A stretch of DNA of 64,000 nt from Acidobacteriota bacterium (GCA_023436715.1 JAEZIJ010000030.1:1-64000); one strand, 5' to 3'; positions 16,677 to 25,360 are shown, numbered from the stretch's first letter. Numbers and translations: made by a program. Notes: generated by a model from the letters alone, not told the origin.

Positions 16677-17279
16677 ATGCAACCGTTCTTTCCTGTGCTC
16701 ATGGGATTTGCCGCCCTGTCTCTACCCGCCGCGGCTGCAACCGAAACCTGGCAGATCGACCCCGCCCACTCGGCGGCGCAGTTCACCGTCCGCCACATGA
16801 TGATTTCGAACGTGAAGGGCGAGTTCGGCAAGGTCGCCGGCTCTGTCCAGTACGATCCGGCCGACGCTTCGAAAACGGCGATCGAGGCAACCATCGATGC
16901 CACTTCCCTCAATACGCGCGTGGAGCAGCGCGACAACCATCTGAAGAGCGCCGATTTCTTCGATGTCGCGAAGTACCCGGCGCTGATTTTCAAGTCGAAG
17001 CGCGCCGAGTCCGGAGGTCCGGGCAAACTGAGGCTGGTTGGCGACCTCACTATGCACGGCACAACCAGGGAGGTGACCCTGGACGTCGTGGGTCCCACCC
17101 AGGCGATCAAGGATCAGCAGGGCAACCTGCACATGGGCGCGTCAGCCAGCGGGACAATCAACCGCAAGGACTGGGGCCTCACCTGGAACCGCGCCATGGA
17201 TGGCGGCGGAGTTGTGGTCGGCGACGAGGTTGCGATCGCAATCGACGTGGAACTGATCAAACGCACTCCGGCGAAATAG
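16677..17279 (+). CDS. YceI-family lipid-binding protein, exported
   Basis: 200 residues with a signal peptide (PFFPVLMGFAALSLPAAAA). The YceI lipocalin-like pattern is clear: WQIDPAHSAAQFTVRHMMISNVKGEFG, DATSLNTRVEQRDNHLKSADFFDVAKYPALIFKS, LTMHGTTREVTLDV, and GLTWNRAMDGGGVVVGDEV. Family members bind polyprenoid lipids in the periplasm; the ligand here is unknown. It is divergent from the mannonate dehydratase-like gene with 72 bases between. Confidence 0.93.
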   Translation: MQPFFPVLMGFAALSLPAAAATETWQIDPAHSAAQFTVRHMMISNVKGEFGKVAGSVQYDPADASKTAIEATIDATSLNTRVEQRDNHLKSADFFDVAKYPALIFKSKRAESGGPGKLRLVGDLTMHGTTREVTLDVVGPTQAIKDQQGNLHMGASASGTINRKDWGLTWNRAMDGGGVVVGDEVAIAIDVELIKRTPAK

Positions 17280-17288
17280 ATGCCCGGC

Positions 17289-17329
17289 GTGGGGCAGGCG
17301 TGAACGCGCGGCGTGGACGCGTGCCCCAC
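17289..17329. repeat. hairpin GTGGGGCA...TGCCCCAC after the YceI gene
   Basis: Arms 17289-17301 and 17317-17329 match at 12 of 13 positions. It lies 10 bases after the yceI stop and may end that transcript, but there is no T-run. Similar GTGGGGCA-type palindromes belong to the dispersed repeats of this genome. Confidence 0.6.
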
Positions 17330-17361
17330 CCCCAAAGTCCGCGAAACCATCCCGCTCTGCC

Positions 17362-18822
17362 TTGCGTCCAGAGTGGTTGGGCATTGTAGTTGTAGTTTTT
17401 GTCCTTTTGTTTGCCACCTCCGCACGGGCGGAGTCCGGCCGGTTGTTCCTTCACGGAATCAAGTTCGAACCCCGCAATGAGCAGCGCCCCATTGACATCA
17501 AGCCGGGCACCTCGGTTGACGAGAAGAGCGCCGGCATCGCCGCGAGCGCGTTGCGCAATCAACTGATGTCGGAGGGGTACCGGGACGCACAGGTCGAGAC
17601 CTCGCTGAAATCGGTGGGATTCCGCAAAGTAGATATGCGGGTGCACGTGAACCGCGGCCCGCGCTACACCGTCGACAGCGTCGAGTTCATCGGGGACCCG
17701 AAGCTCGAAATCAAGACGCTGAAGCGTCCGTGGCGCCGCCTGCCGTATTCCGATCCGGCGGTTGAATCCGCACTTTCCGAGACGCGTTCGCTTTACCTCT
17801 CGCACGGCTACTTCGACGCGGAAGTGCGCGTGGACAAGGTCAGGCAGAACGGCGCCAAGGTCGTGGTCGTCGTCGATGCGACCGCGGGCAAGCAGTACCG
17901 TATGCAGGGCGGCGGCGAGTTTTCCGCGCGCGACCTTTGTGCCTGCGTTTTCCGCATGCAGCGCGCCTCCGAAAAAGAAGGAGCGATGGATTTCCGCGCC
18001 CGGTTCGATATCGATGGCTCGCCGGACGGCGACTTCGTCACCGTCCGCCCGGTGGCCGCGCAGGGGCCGCCGTTCACGGTCGGACGTATCGAATTCCGCG
18101 GCAATCGCGCCTACGGCGATCTCACGCTGCGGCGTGCGCTGAAGCTCGACGAAGGCGCGCTCTTCGACGCCGACCGGTTCCGCGCCAGCGTGTCGCGCCT
18201 CAACGACCTCAAGCTGTTCGAACCGCTGTCGGAGCATAGCATCGAAATCCGTCGCGACGATGGCGCGCGCCGCGCGGACCTCATCTTCCATATGAAGGAG
18301 CGGCCGCGTGGAAAATGGTCGTTCTCAGGCCCCGTAGTTCCGGTGGGGCTGGTGGGACCGTTTTCAGGGTCCATCACCTCGCGCCTGCCGGGATGGGGCC
18401 GAGGGATTATCGAGGCGTCCACGTATTACTTCAGCTTCAGCATGATGGGATTTCCTGGGACCTTTTCGCATTTCCTTCCGTTCGGTGACTCTACCGCCCG
18501 GTGGCTGCCCCTGCTGACAATCACCAGGCCCGCACTGCCGGGCCAGCACTGGTTTTCGGGTTTCGCCATCTCACCGCAATACGGGTTGAGAGCCACACTG
18601 TTCGGCTACGGCATGTCGCAGGCCCACCAGGGCTTGCGCGCTGCTCTAGGGAGCAGCGGCATCGAGGTACCGTCGCTGGCGGTACCGATGCAGTGGATCT
18701 CACCGGCGAGGCCGGCCAAAGCAGGCGCTCTGTTCTGCCATCCTCAAAAAACAATAGGGACGAAATTGCGAAGGATCGCTGCGACCGCGAACGAGATGGT
18801 GCTCGGCACAAGCCTCTTCTGA
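17362..18822 (+). CDS. compact POTRA-domain outer-membrane protein (BamA/TamA-like)
   Basis: Up to 486 residues; the TTG at 17362 or another at 17377 is the start, since no ATG suits. A signal peptide (GIVVVVFVLLFATSARA) is followed by POTRA-like repeats, the last being FTVGRIEFRGNRAYGDLTLRRALKLDEG...LFEP. Only about 180 residues remain after the last POTRA, too few for the 16-strand Omp85 barrel. The protein nevertheless ends in phenylalanine (MVLGTSLF), as barrel proteins do. It may be a reduced barrel or a truncated homolog. Its role in outer-membrane assembly is inferred from the POTRA repeats only. Confidence 0.75.
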   Translation: MRPEWLGIVVVVFVLLFATSARAESGRLFLHGIKFEPRNEQRPIDIKPGTSVDEKSAGIAASALRNQLMSEGYRDAQVETSLKSVGFRKVDMRVHVNRGPRYTVDSVEFIGDPKLEIKTLKRPWRRLPYSDPAVESALSETRSLYLSHGYFDAEVRVDKVRQNGAKVVVVVDATAGKQYRMQGGGEFSARDLCACVFRMQRASEKEGAMDFRARFDIDGSPDGDFVTVRPVAAQGPPFTVGRIEFRGNRAYGDLTLRRALKLDEGALFDADRFRASVSRLNDLKLFEPLSEHSIEIRRDDGARRADLIFHMKERPRGKWSFSGPVVPVGLVGPFSGSITSRLPGWGRGIIEASTYYFSFSMMGFPGTFSHFLPFGDSTARWLPLLTITRPALPGQHWFSGFAISPQYGLRATLFGYGMSQAHQGLRAALGSSGIEVPSLAVPMQWISPARPAKAGALFCHPQKTIGTKLRRIAATANEMVLGTSLF

Positions 18823-18855
18823 TTCGCTACGCTGTTGGCAGGAAAGGAGAGGGTA

Positions 18856-19188
18856 ATGGGCCTGCAAGAAATGATCCAGTCGATGCAGGAACGCCTGCAA
18901 ACGAGTGGCAGCGTGAAAAACGTCTACGGCGAACCAATTGTCGCCGGTGGCAGGACGATTGTGCCTGTCGCGAGAATCGGTTACGGTTTCGGCGCCGGCC
19001 GGGGCGGGAGCGAGGAAGAAGGCGGCGGTGGAGGTGGCGGCGGCGTGGGCGCGCGCCCGGCGGGCGTCTTTGAGATCAGCGCGACCGGCACGCGCTTCAT
19101 TCCCGCGGCGGCCGGACGCAAACTCGCGATGGCCGCCGCGGCGGGGTTCATCTCCGGAATCGTCTTTGCCGTGATGCGCCGCCAGTGA
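18856..19188 (+). CDS. GerW/YtfJ-family protein
   Basis: 110 residues; the ATG at 18856 is chosen because GGAGAGGG lies directly upstream. YGEPIVAGGRTIVPVARIGYGFGAG, a glycine-rich loop and RPAGVFEIS match the GerW (YtfJ) family, best known from Bacillus spores but also found in non-sporing bacteria. A C-terminal hydrophobic helix (AMAAAAGFISGIVFAVM) suggests membrane anchoring, an addition to the usual family plan. The gene follows the POTRA gene by 33 bases. Confidence 0.85.
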   Translation: MGLQEMIQSMQERLQTSGSVKNVYGEPIVAGGRTIVPVARIGYGFGAGRGGSEEEGGGGGGGGVGARPAGVFEISATGTRFIPAAAGRKLAMAAAAGFISGIVFAVMRRQ

Positions 19189-19189
19189 G

Positions 19190-19300
19190 CGGAGGACCAG
19201 GCGCGCGCCGCAAAGCCGGTGCGCCGTTGCCGCGGCCGGCTTTCGGCAGCCCGGAAGGGCTGATCCCACCCTGCGAGGATGCGTCTTCAATCGGTCCCCC
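19190..19300. repeat. mosaic intergenic repeat, copy C (partial)
   Basis: The stretch CAGCCCGGAAGGGCTGATCC through GCGAGGATGCGTCTTCAA matches the block at about 207-260 in the same orientation and the block at about 35600 inverted. It fills the gap between the GerW and oxidoreductase genes. Confidence 0.75.
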
Positions 19301-19375
19301 GAACACGTACGGGTTCCACTCTAAGCGCGAGTGCGATACATTGGCTTTTGGCATTCACGACCGTTTAGAAAGGAC

Positions 19376-19381
19376 TAGATT
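19376..19381 (+). promoter_or_regulatory. -10-like TAGATT six bases before the start
   Basis: TAGATT ends 6 bases before the ATG at 19388. AGGA lies upstream of the box, not at ribosome-site distance, so transcription from this box would give a leaderless mRNA. Confidence 0.45.
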
Positions 19382-19387
19382 CGCGCT

Positions 19388-20557
19388 ATGCGGAAGATCA
19401 GAACTGCTGTCATCGGTACCGGTTTCATGGGCCGTGTACATACGGAGGCAATTCGCCGCCTCGGGAACGTTGAGCTGGCCGCCATCGCCGGCGAGACTGA
19501 GGGACTCGCCGCCTCTTTCGGCGCGCAGGAGAGAATCGAAAACGTCACCGGCGACTACCGGAAGTTGCTGGCGGACCCCTCGATCGAGGCGGTCCACATC
19601 TGCACCCCGAACGCCACGCACTTTCCGATTGCGAAAGAGGCCCTGCTGGCGGGCAAGCACGTGCTTTGCGAGAAGCCCATTTCGGTTTCCGTGGCCGAAG
19701 CGCGCGAGCTCATGGAACTCGCCAAAACGAAGAATCTCGCCAACTGCCTGAATCACAACCTGCGCTACTACCCGATGGTCCAGCAGATGCGCCGTATGAT
19801 CGAGAACGGCGACCTCGGGGAGATCCTCGTGGTTCAGGGGACCTACTCGCAGGACTGGCTGGTGTATGACACGGACTGGAACTGGCGCATCGTGGCCAAA
19901 GAGAACGGTCCGCTGCGCGTGATGGGCGACATCGGTTCGCACTGGATGGACATGGTCCAGCACGTCACGGGCCAGAAAATCACGGCGCTTTGCGCGGATC
20001 TGCAGATTTTCCACAAGACCCGCAAGCGGCCGAAGCAAGCGGTCGAGACTTTCGCGGGCAAAACGCTGCGGCCGGAAGATTACGACCAGGTGCCGATCGA
20101 TACCGAGGATTTCGGTACGGCCCTCATTCGCCTGGGCGAGCGCACGCGCGGCGCTTTCACCGCCAGCCAGGTGAACGTTGGCTGCAAGAACCGCCTCCAG
20201 ATGGAAATCTTCGGCACAAAGGCCGGAGTCATCTGGAACCAGGAGCGGCCGGATGAGCTGTGGATCGGCCAGCGGAACAGTTCCAACCAGATCATCATCA
20301 AGGACCCCTCGCTGATGGCCGAAAAGGCCCGCAGTTGCGCCGATCTGCCCGGCGGACACAGCGAAGGCTACGACGACGCCCACAAGATGTGCTTCCGGCG
20401 TTTCTATGCCACCATCGAGGACCGTTCGGCGCCGGTGGACTACCCGACGTTTGCCGACGGCTACCAGATGATGCGAGTGCTCGAGAAGGTGCTGGAGAGC
20501 TCGCAGAAGCGCGCCTGGGTTGAAGTGGAACCGGTCGCCGCCGAAGCGATTGCATAA
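19388..20557 (+). CDS. Gfo/Idh/MocA-family oxidoreductase
   Basis: 389 residues. The N-terminal Rossmann fold is marked by AVIGTGFMGRVHTEAI. CTPNATHFPIAKEALLAGKHVLCEKPIS carries the family's EKP motif. The C-terminal half is the typical alpha/beta substrate domain, with DIGSHWMDMVQHVTG containing the conserved DxxxH. Such enzymes oxidise sugars, inositols or related cyclic polyols with NAD(P). The exact substrate is not evident and there is no sugar operon around it. Two hairpins follow the stop codon. Confidence 0.92.
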   Translation: MRKIRTAVIGTGFMGRVHTEAIRRLGNVELAAIAGETEGLAASFGAQERIENVTGDYRKLLADPSIEAVHICTPNATHFPIAKEALLAGKHVLCEKPISVSVAEARELMELAKTKNLANCLNHNLRYYPMVQQMRRMIENGDLGEILVVQGTYSQDWLVYDTDWNWRIVAKENGPLRVMGDIGSHWMDMVQHVTGQKITALCADLQIFHKTRKRPKQAVETFAGKTLRPEDYDQVPIDTEDFGTALIRLGERTRGAFTASQVNVGCKNRLQMEIFGTKAGVIWNQERPDELWIGQRNSSNQIIIKDPSLMAEKARSCADLPGGHSEGYDDAHKMCFRRFYATIEDRSAPVDYPTFADGYQMMRVLEKVLESSQKRAWVEVEPVAAEAIA

Positions 20558-20565
20558 TAGTAAAA

Positions 20566-20624
20566 GGGGGCCGGGTCCGCCTGGCCCCCGGTTTCATCCG
20601 GGAAATTATTTTTATTTTTCCCGG
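20566..20624 (+). terminator. paired hairpins after the oxidoreductase gene
   Basis: GGGGGCC (20566-20572) pairs with GGCCCCC (20583-20589). A second stem, CCGGGAAA (20598-20605) with TTTCCCGG (20617-20624), encloses an AT-rich loop. They start 8 bases after the stop codon. The first stem lacks an immediate T-run, so termination is probable but not textbook. Confidence 0.6.
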
Positions 20625-20680
20625 AATGGTGGCTCGTAACGCATTGCTGGGCAGAGCCATCTAACAGTTCTGGGACAGTA

Positions 20681-21460
20681 ATGAGTAGTTTTTTTCCCCT
20701 ACTTTTGCTTTTGGCCTCGACCCCCACACAGACCACGAACGCGATTATTGACCGTTCCGTCGAGGCAAATGCCATAGATTTTAAGGCACAGTCGGATTAT
20801 TCCTATCTGCAAACGGAAAAGGAAGGCGACAATCCCTCAAAGACCTACGAAGTTTCGATGATGCTGGGATCGCCTTACCGGCGCCTGGTCGCCACCGACG
20901 GCCAGTCGCTGCCCCCCGAGGCGCAGAACCGCGAACTCCGGAACATGCAGCAAGCGCTCGCAAGGCGAAAGAAAGAGTCAAAGCAGGAGCGCGAGGACCG
21001 CGTATCGAAGTACCGCACGGAAAAGCAGCAGGAAAACCTCATGATGGCGGAAATGACCAAGGCGTTCAATTTCCGGCTGCTGGGAACCGAGTCCCTGCGC
21101 GGGCACGAGGTGTACGTTTTTGACGCGGTCCGGAACCCCGACTACAAGCCCATCAACTCAAAGGCGAAGGTCCTGACCGGCATGCGCGGCAAGCTCTGGA
21201 TCGATGTCAGGACGTATCACTGGGTGAAGGTGGAAGCCGAAGTGATCGATCCCGTCTCCATCGAAGGCTTTTTGGCGCGGGTGAATCCGGGCACGAAGTT
21301 CACCCTCGATAAGGAACCCGTGGAGGACAACGTCTGGCTGCCGACCTACTTCAGCGTGCAGGTGAACTCGAAGATTCTCGGCCTGTTCTCACATAATTCG
21401 TCGGAGCAGGACACATTCTCCCATTACCGCCGGTCGGCGGAAGTGGCACATCTGGAGTAG
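20681..21460 (+). CDS. exported hypothetical protein
   Basis: 259 residues with a short hydrophobic N-terminus (SSFFPLLLLLASTPTQT). Residues 85-125 are highly charged and probably helical (QALARRKKESKQEREDRVSKYRTEKQQEN). The second half (FRLLGTESLRGHEVYVFDAVRNPDY, GKLWIDVRTYHWVKVEAEVIDP) resembles the beta-rich fold of proteins annotated in Acidobacteria as outer-membrane lipoprotein-sorting-like. I do not recognise a defined family. It ends four bases before the convergent AlaX gene. Confidence 0.8.
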   Translation: MSSFFPLLLLLASTPTQTTNAIIDRSVEANAIDFKAQSDYSYLQTEKEGDNPSKTYEVSMMLGSPYRRLVATDGQSLPPEAQNRELRNMQQALARRKKESKQEREDRVSKYRTEKQQENLMMAEMTKAFNFRLLGTESLRGHEVYVFDAVRNPDYKPINSKAKVLTGMRGKLWIDVRTYHWVKVEAEVIDPVSIEGFLARVNPGTKFTLDKEPVEDNVWLPTYFSVQVNSKILGLFSHNSSEQDTFSHYRRSAEVAHLE

Positions 21461-21464
21461 GCGG

Positions 21465-22646
21465 TCACGCTCCCACTGCGGCCCGCAGTTGGGCTGCGGC
21501 GCTGCCCAGGGCTTCAAGAGATGGGAGGCTGCCTTGCGCGACTTGTGCGTTGCCGCCCCCGCGTCCGCCGAAAGCCGTCACCGCGGATTTGACCGCGTTG
21601 CCGGCGTGGACGCCGGCATCGGCGGAAGCCGCGAGCAACACCGACGGCGGCTCTTCGGCAACCGCGAGGAACACCGCTTTGCCGCCCGCGGCAAAGCCCT
21701 GCGCGGTCGCGCGCACGTCGTCATCGAGCGCAACGCCCTTCCCGAGAACCTGCACGACAACGCGAACACCTGTCGCGTTCGGCGTGGTTTCCCGGAACAG
21801 TTCCCCGCCCCGCAACCGAGCTAGTTCGATTGCGAGCCGCCGCCTCGCCTTCTCCGAAGTATCGAGTTGCTGAATCTGCGATAGAGCGAGTGCCGGCGTA
21901 TCGTCAGGCGCCACCGAGAACAGCCGCGCAATCTTCGAGAGCGCCTCGTAATCGGCACGCGCGCGGCGAATGGCGCGGAACCCGCACAGGAACTCGATCC
22001 GGACGTTGCCGTGCGCTTTGTCCAGCTTGCGCAGCATCACCGGGCCGATCTCGCCGGTGCCGCGGAGGTGGGTCCCGCCGCAAGCGCTGCGGTCCACTCC
22101 TTCAATGGAAATGATGCGGAGCAACCCCGGGCGATCGGAAGGTTTGCGAAGGCCGAGGGCGGCGGAGTTCTCCTCGAAAGAGACAGTGAGCGGCCGGTTC
22201 TCGAGCACCAGTTCGTTCACCCTCTGCTCCACGGCCGCCGCAGTGTTCGCATCGAGAGCGGTCAAGGCCACGTCGATCGTCGAGACATCCGCGCTCATAT
22301 GGAATCCGACCGTGCCGCCGCCCAGCATTTCCAGCACCACCGCCGATAGCAGATGCTGCCCGCTGTGCTGCTGCATGTGGTCGAATCGCCGCGCCCAGTC
22401 GATCCGGCAGTCCACTTCGCCTGGGGTCACGGGGCCGGCGGTGATGTGCGCGATCCGGTCGTCCTCGTCGATCACGTCGATGACGGGAACGCCGCCGATC
22501 ATGCCCGTATCGTGGGGCTGGCCGCCGGAAGCCGGATAAAACGCAGTACGATCCAGATAAACCCGGCGGCCGTCTTCCGCGACGTCAACTACCGATGCAC
22601 GAAACTCGGCCAGATAGCTGTCGCGATAATACAGGCGCTCGGTCAT
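21465..22646 (-). CDS. AlaX-type alanyl-tRNA editing protein with DHHA1 domain
   Basis: 393 residues. The N-terminal part corresponds to the AlaRS editing region: TAFYPASGGQPHDTG, then the zinc ligands HSGQH and CGGTH. The C-terminal part is a DHHA1 domain ending FGGRGGGNAQVAQGS, as in long-form AlaX. Such proteins hydrolyse Ser-tRNA(Ala) or Gly-tRNA(Ala). The ATG overlaps the stop of the upstream TIGR03437 gene (ATGA), so it is translated from that mRNA. No alaS gene is nearby. Confidence 0.9.
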   Translation of the reverse strand: MTERLYYRDSYLAEFRASVVDVAEDGRRVYLDRTAFYPASGGQPHDTGMIGGVPVIDVIDEDDRIAHITAGPVTPGEVDCRIDWARRFDHMQQHSGQHLLSAVVLEMLGGGTVGFHMSADVSTIDVALTALDANTAAAVEQRVNELVLENRPLTVSFEENSAALGLRKPSDRPGLLRIISIEGVDRSACGGTHLRGTGEIGPVMLRKLDKAHGNVRIEFLCGFRAIRRARADYEALSKIARLFSVAPDDTPALALSQIQQLDTSEKARRRLAIELARLRGGELFRETTPNATGVRVVVQVLGKGVALDDDVRATAQGFAAGGKAVFLAVAEEPPSVLLAASADAGVHAGNAVKSAVTAFGGRGGGNAQVAQGSLPSLEALGSAAAQLRAAVGA

Positions 22647-24364
22647 TCGATTGCGATCAGCACGGTGTTGCTGGTGCGGTCGCCTGTATCGATGTAAAGA
22701 GGTACACGATCGCCCTTTGAGGCGTTCGACGGAACACTGACGTTCACCTGGTACAAACCAACCAGACCGGGCGTCATCCCCACGAAATCCGGGGTTACGG
22801 ACACGCCCGAGCCAAACACCCGGTCACCGAAGAAGACCTTAACCTGGCCCGGAATGCGGGCCAGCGGCTCGGCGGTGGGCGCGCCCTCGCCGGTCTTTGC
22901 GGCCGGTTCGCCCTGTCCGAGTCCCGTTGCCCAGATGACCAGCACGTCGCCGGCGTGCGCGCGCCGGCTCGGCAGGCCGTCCGTGGGCGGCATGGGGAAC
23001 GTTCCATCCTGCCCGTAGTTGTTGATGATGCCGTATTGGGTCGGCAGCAGCGGGAGGATGTGCGGCGCTCTGGGCGCTACCTGGATGGAAACCGCGTTGC
23101 CGCGCTTGCCATCCCGCACCACGCGTACGGCAGCTTCGCCGGTGGGCGTCTCGAACGGAATCTGTATGTTCACCTGCCCGTCTGACACGAAGTAGAGCGG
23201 CGCCTCGCGGTCATTCACGAGCACCTTCGTCGGGCCAAGCTGTGTGCTCAACGGCAGTTTTTCCGCCGAGCGCACCTGATCCGAGAGTTGCTCGCCGAAC
23301 ACGGCCAAGATGTCTCCCGGGGCGACGGGGTCGTTGGCGTTCCAACTGCCGATATTGATCGACCCGCGGTAAAACGCGGAGGGTGTGCCCGCGGGAATCA
23401 CCTCAAGCTGAACCGGAACGCTCTGCGGGCCATTCACGGCGTTGCTTGTGATCGCGACCGAGCCCTCGTAGACGCCGGGTGCGAGGCTACCCGGATCGGC
23501 TGAGACGTCGATTGCCGTGCCCGGTGCACCCACGGAAAGCCAGGTTCCGCCTTCCTTCGCAGTGGCGGTCGCTCCCGAAACGTCCAGCGTCCCCATCCCG
23601 CGGTTGCCGACCGAAAGCTTCTGCACCTGTTTGGCGGCGCCCTGCGGGATCCGGAAACTCAGCCGCTCCGGCACGTCTGCGATCGGCCTGGAGGTGACGT
23701 GCATTACCACCTTCACGTTCCTGTTGTCGGGCGCGAAGCTCGAACCGGAAAAGCCGATCGACCCCGTGTGGTCGCCCTCGGCCATGCCGGCCTTGTGCGT
23801 CGTGGTCACGGTATACGTCACACCGAAGGTGTAGCTTCCGGCACCTGATGCAGCCACCGTGAGCCATTCGCCGCCCGATTTGGACGGGTAAAGCATCGTG
23901 TTTGAGCTGATCGTGGCGCGAGCGCTGCCTTTTGGAGCCACGTATGTGTCGATCTGTTTGTCCGGAATGCCCCCGCCGATTTTCACCGTGACGGAAATCG
24001 TCTGCGGCGCATCGACTGCATTGGGGTCGTTGACCGTGATCACGCCGGTATAGGTTCCGACCGCGAGCGACTTGGTGGCAAAACCGAGTTGAATCGGCAG
24101 GCAGCCTGGCTTGGAAGGGCAAGCGGCCGAGCGATTTACCGAGGCAGAGAGCCATTGAGCGGAACTGCTGAACGCAAGCGAGAGCGAACCGTCTCCCGCG
24201 TTGTATGCCTCAACGGTCTTTGATTGACCATCGGTGCCCGTCGCAATCGAGTACGGGCCGACGGAGGAAGTGACGAGCCGCAGTTTCGGCGCTGCGCTAA
24301 GGCTGCCGATCAAACTGAATAGGAGAAGAGCAGTACGGGTGGAACAGCAGGGTTTCAGACCCAC
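22643..24364 (-). CDS. secreted protein with BACON-like repeats and TIGR03437 C-terminal domain
   Basis: 573 residues. A signal peptide (TALLLFSLIGSLSAA) is followed by about three Ig-like/BACON-like segments containing QWLSASVNRSA, GEWLTVAASGAG and GTWLSVGAPG. The last 230 residues match the Solibacter C-terminal domain TIGR03437: ILAVFGEQLSD, LYFVSDGQVNIQIPFETP, VIWATGLGQG, VGLYQVNVSVP. This domain is expanded in Solibacter-type acidobacteria; its function is unknown. The predicted GTG start lies inside the end of nuoA and the stop overlaps the AlaX start. Confidence 0.88.
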   Translation of the reverse strand: MGLKPCCSTRTALLLFSLIGSLSAAPKLRLVTSSVGPYSIATGTDGQSKTVEAYNAGDGSLSLAFSSSAQWLSASVNRSAACPSKPGCLPIQLGFATKSLAVGTYTGVITVNDPNAVDAPQTISVTVKIGGGIPDKQIDTYVAPKGSARATISSNTMLYPSKSGGEWLTVAASGAGSYTFGVTYTVTTTHKAGMAEGDHTGSIGFSGSSFAPDNRNVKVVMHVTSRPIADVPERLSFRIPQGAAKQVQKLSVGNRGMGTLDVSGATATAKEGGTWLSVGAPGTAIDVSADPGSLAPGVYEGSVAITSNAVNGPQSVPVQLEVIPAGTPSAFYRGSINIGSWNANDPVAPGDILAVFGEQLSDQVRSAEKLPLSTQLGPTKVLVNDREAPLYFVSDGQVNIQIPFETPTGEAAVRVVRDGKRGNAVSIQVAPRAPHILPLLPTQYGIINNYGQDGTFPMPPTDGLPSRRAHAGDVLVIWATGLGQGEPAAKTGEGAPTAEPLARIPGQVKVFFGDRVFGSGVSVTPDFVGMTPGLVGLYQVNVSVPSNASKGDRVPLYIDTGDRTSNTVLIAIE

Positions 24365-24711
24365 TCCAAGGCACCTTTCTTATAAGCCCAGATGTAACCC
24401 ACAACGAGGATCGCGAGGAAGACCGCGACTTCAGCGACACCGAACCAGCCAAGCTGCCGGTATCGAACCGCCCAAGGGAACAGGAAAATCGTCTCTACAT
24501 CGAAGATAACGAACAGGATAGCGACGATATAAAACCGTACCGTGTAGCGGCCTCGGGCGTTGGAAGCGGCTCGGATGCCGCATTCATACGCTTCGAGCTT
24601 CGTCGAGATCGGTGCCGCGGGGCGAACCAGTTTGGCGGCGAGCAGAAGGACGACGGGAAAGGCCATCGCAAAAGCACCAAATATAAAGATCGGGAGGTAG
24701 CCCTCAGGCAT
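24355..24711 (-). CDS. nuoA: NADH-quinone oxidoreductase subunit A
   Basis: NuoA (ND3) is a small membrane subunit of respiratory complex I. The 118 residues include three hydrophobic helices and the conserved loop KLEAYECGIRAASNARGRYTVRFY, with the family cysteine. FVIFDVETIFLFPWA is the ND3 signature. No other nuo gene lies downstream; instead the TIGR03437 gene overlaps its 3' end by 10 bases. The other complex I genes must be elsewhere, or upstream order has been broken. Confidence 0.95.
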   Translation of the reverse strand: MPEGYLPIFIFGAFAMAFPVVLLLAAKLVRPAAPISTKLEAYECGIRAASNARGRYTVRFYIVAILFVIFDVETIFLFPWAVRYRQLGWFGVAEVAVFLAILVVGYIWAYKKGALEWV

Positions 24712-24719
24712 AGAAAGTC

Positions 24720-24725
24720 ATCTTA
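24720..24725 (-). promoter_or_regulatory. -10-like TAAGAT before nuoA
   Basis: On the minus strand TAAGAT ends 8 bases before the nuoA ATG, with no ribosome site between. Confidence 0.35.
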
Positions 24726-24765
24726 ACACACGGATCTCCCGCTACCCGTGCTCACCCGCGCGGCG

Positions 24766-24771
24766 TAGAAT
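24766..24771 (+). promoter_or_regulatory. -10-like TAGAAT six bases before a GTG start
   Basis: TAGAAT is followed by CGATGC and the GTG of the exported protein at 24778. No Shine-Dalgarno sequence is present. Confidence 0.45.
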
Positions 24772-24777
24772 CGATGC

Positions 24778-25323
24778 GTGAGTCTTTCCTATTGTGCTGC
24801 TTTGCGACTCTTCGTCATGGTGGCGCCGGTGTTCTGCCAGCCGTCGGAAGACTACGTCCTGCGGCTTCCGCCGGCAGCGTTCCGGGAGCTTCCCGCGAAT
24901 ATCGTCAACGAACTGCAGCGCCGTCGATGCACCATCCCGCAGGAGGCGGAAGCAAGAAAGCCGAACAACGTCATCCGGGGTGAATTTGCAAAACCCGGCC
25001 AGACGGATTGGGCCGTACTGTGCTCGGTCAACGGGGCTTCCGCGATCCTCGTTTTCTGGAACGGCTCGGAGAAGAACCCGGCGGCAATCGCCCGGTTCGA
25101 GGATGGCATTTTCCTGCAGGAACTTGGCGGCGGCAGGTTCGGCTACTCAAGAGCGATCCGCCCGGTTGGAAAACAGTTCATCATGGCACACTACCGTGCA
25201 CAAGGGGGACCGAAGCCGCCACTGCTCGACCATCAGGGCATTGACGATTATTTCGTCGGGAAGGCGTCCCAGACGTGGTACTTCCACAGCGGCAAGTGGC
25301 TGAAGCTGGCTGGCGCGGATTGA
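24778..25323 (+). CDS. exported hypothetical protein
   Basis: 181 residues from a GTG start, with a signal peptide (YCAALRLFVMVAPVFCQ). The body includes RRRCTIPQEA, GQTDWAVLCSVNGASAILVFWNG and a C-terminal SQTWYFHSGKWLKLAGAD. Similar small exported proteins with a paired cysteine pattern occur in soil acidobacteria as conserved hypotheticals. No function can be assigned. It precedes cysE by 46 bases in the same direction. Confidence 0.75.
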   Translation: MSLSYCAALRLFVMVAPVFCQPSEDYVLRLPPAAFRELPANIVNELQRRRCTIPQEAEARKPNNVIRGEFAKPGQTDWAVLCSVNGASAILVFWNGSEKNPAAIARFEDGIFLQELGGGRFGYSRAIRPVGKQFIMAHYRAQGGPKPPLLDHQGIDDYFVGKASQTWYFHSGKWLKLAGAD

Positions 25324-25354
25324 TCGCAAATGAAGGCGGCTTACGCGTCTCAGC

Positions 25355-25360
25355 TATAAT
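25355..25360 (+). promoter_or_regulatory. -10 TATAAT before cysE
   Basis: A consensus TATAAT ends 9 bases before the cysE GTG. The predicted transcript would have a leader of at most about 3 bases. Confidence 0.5.
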
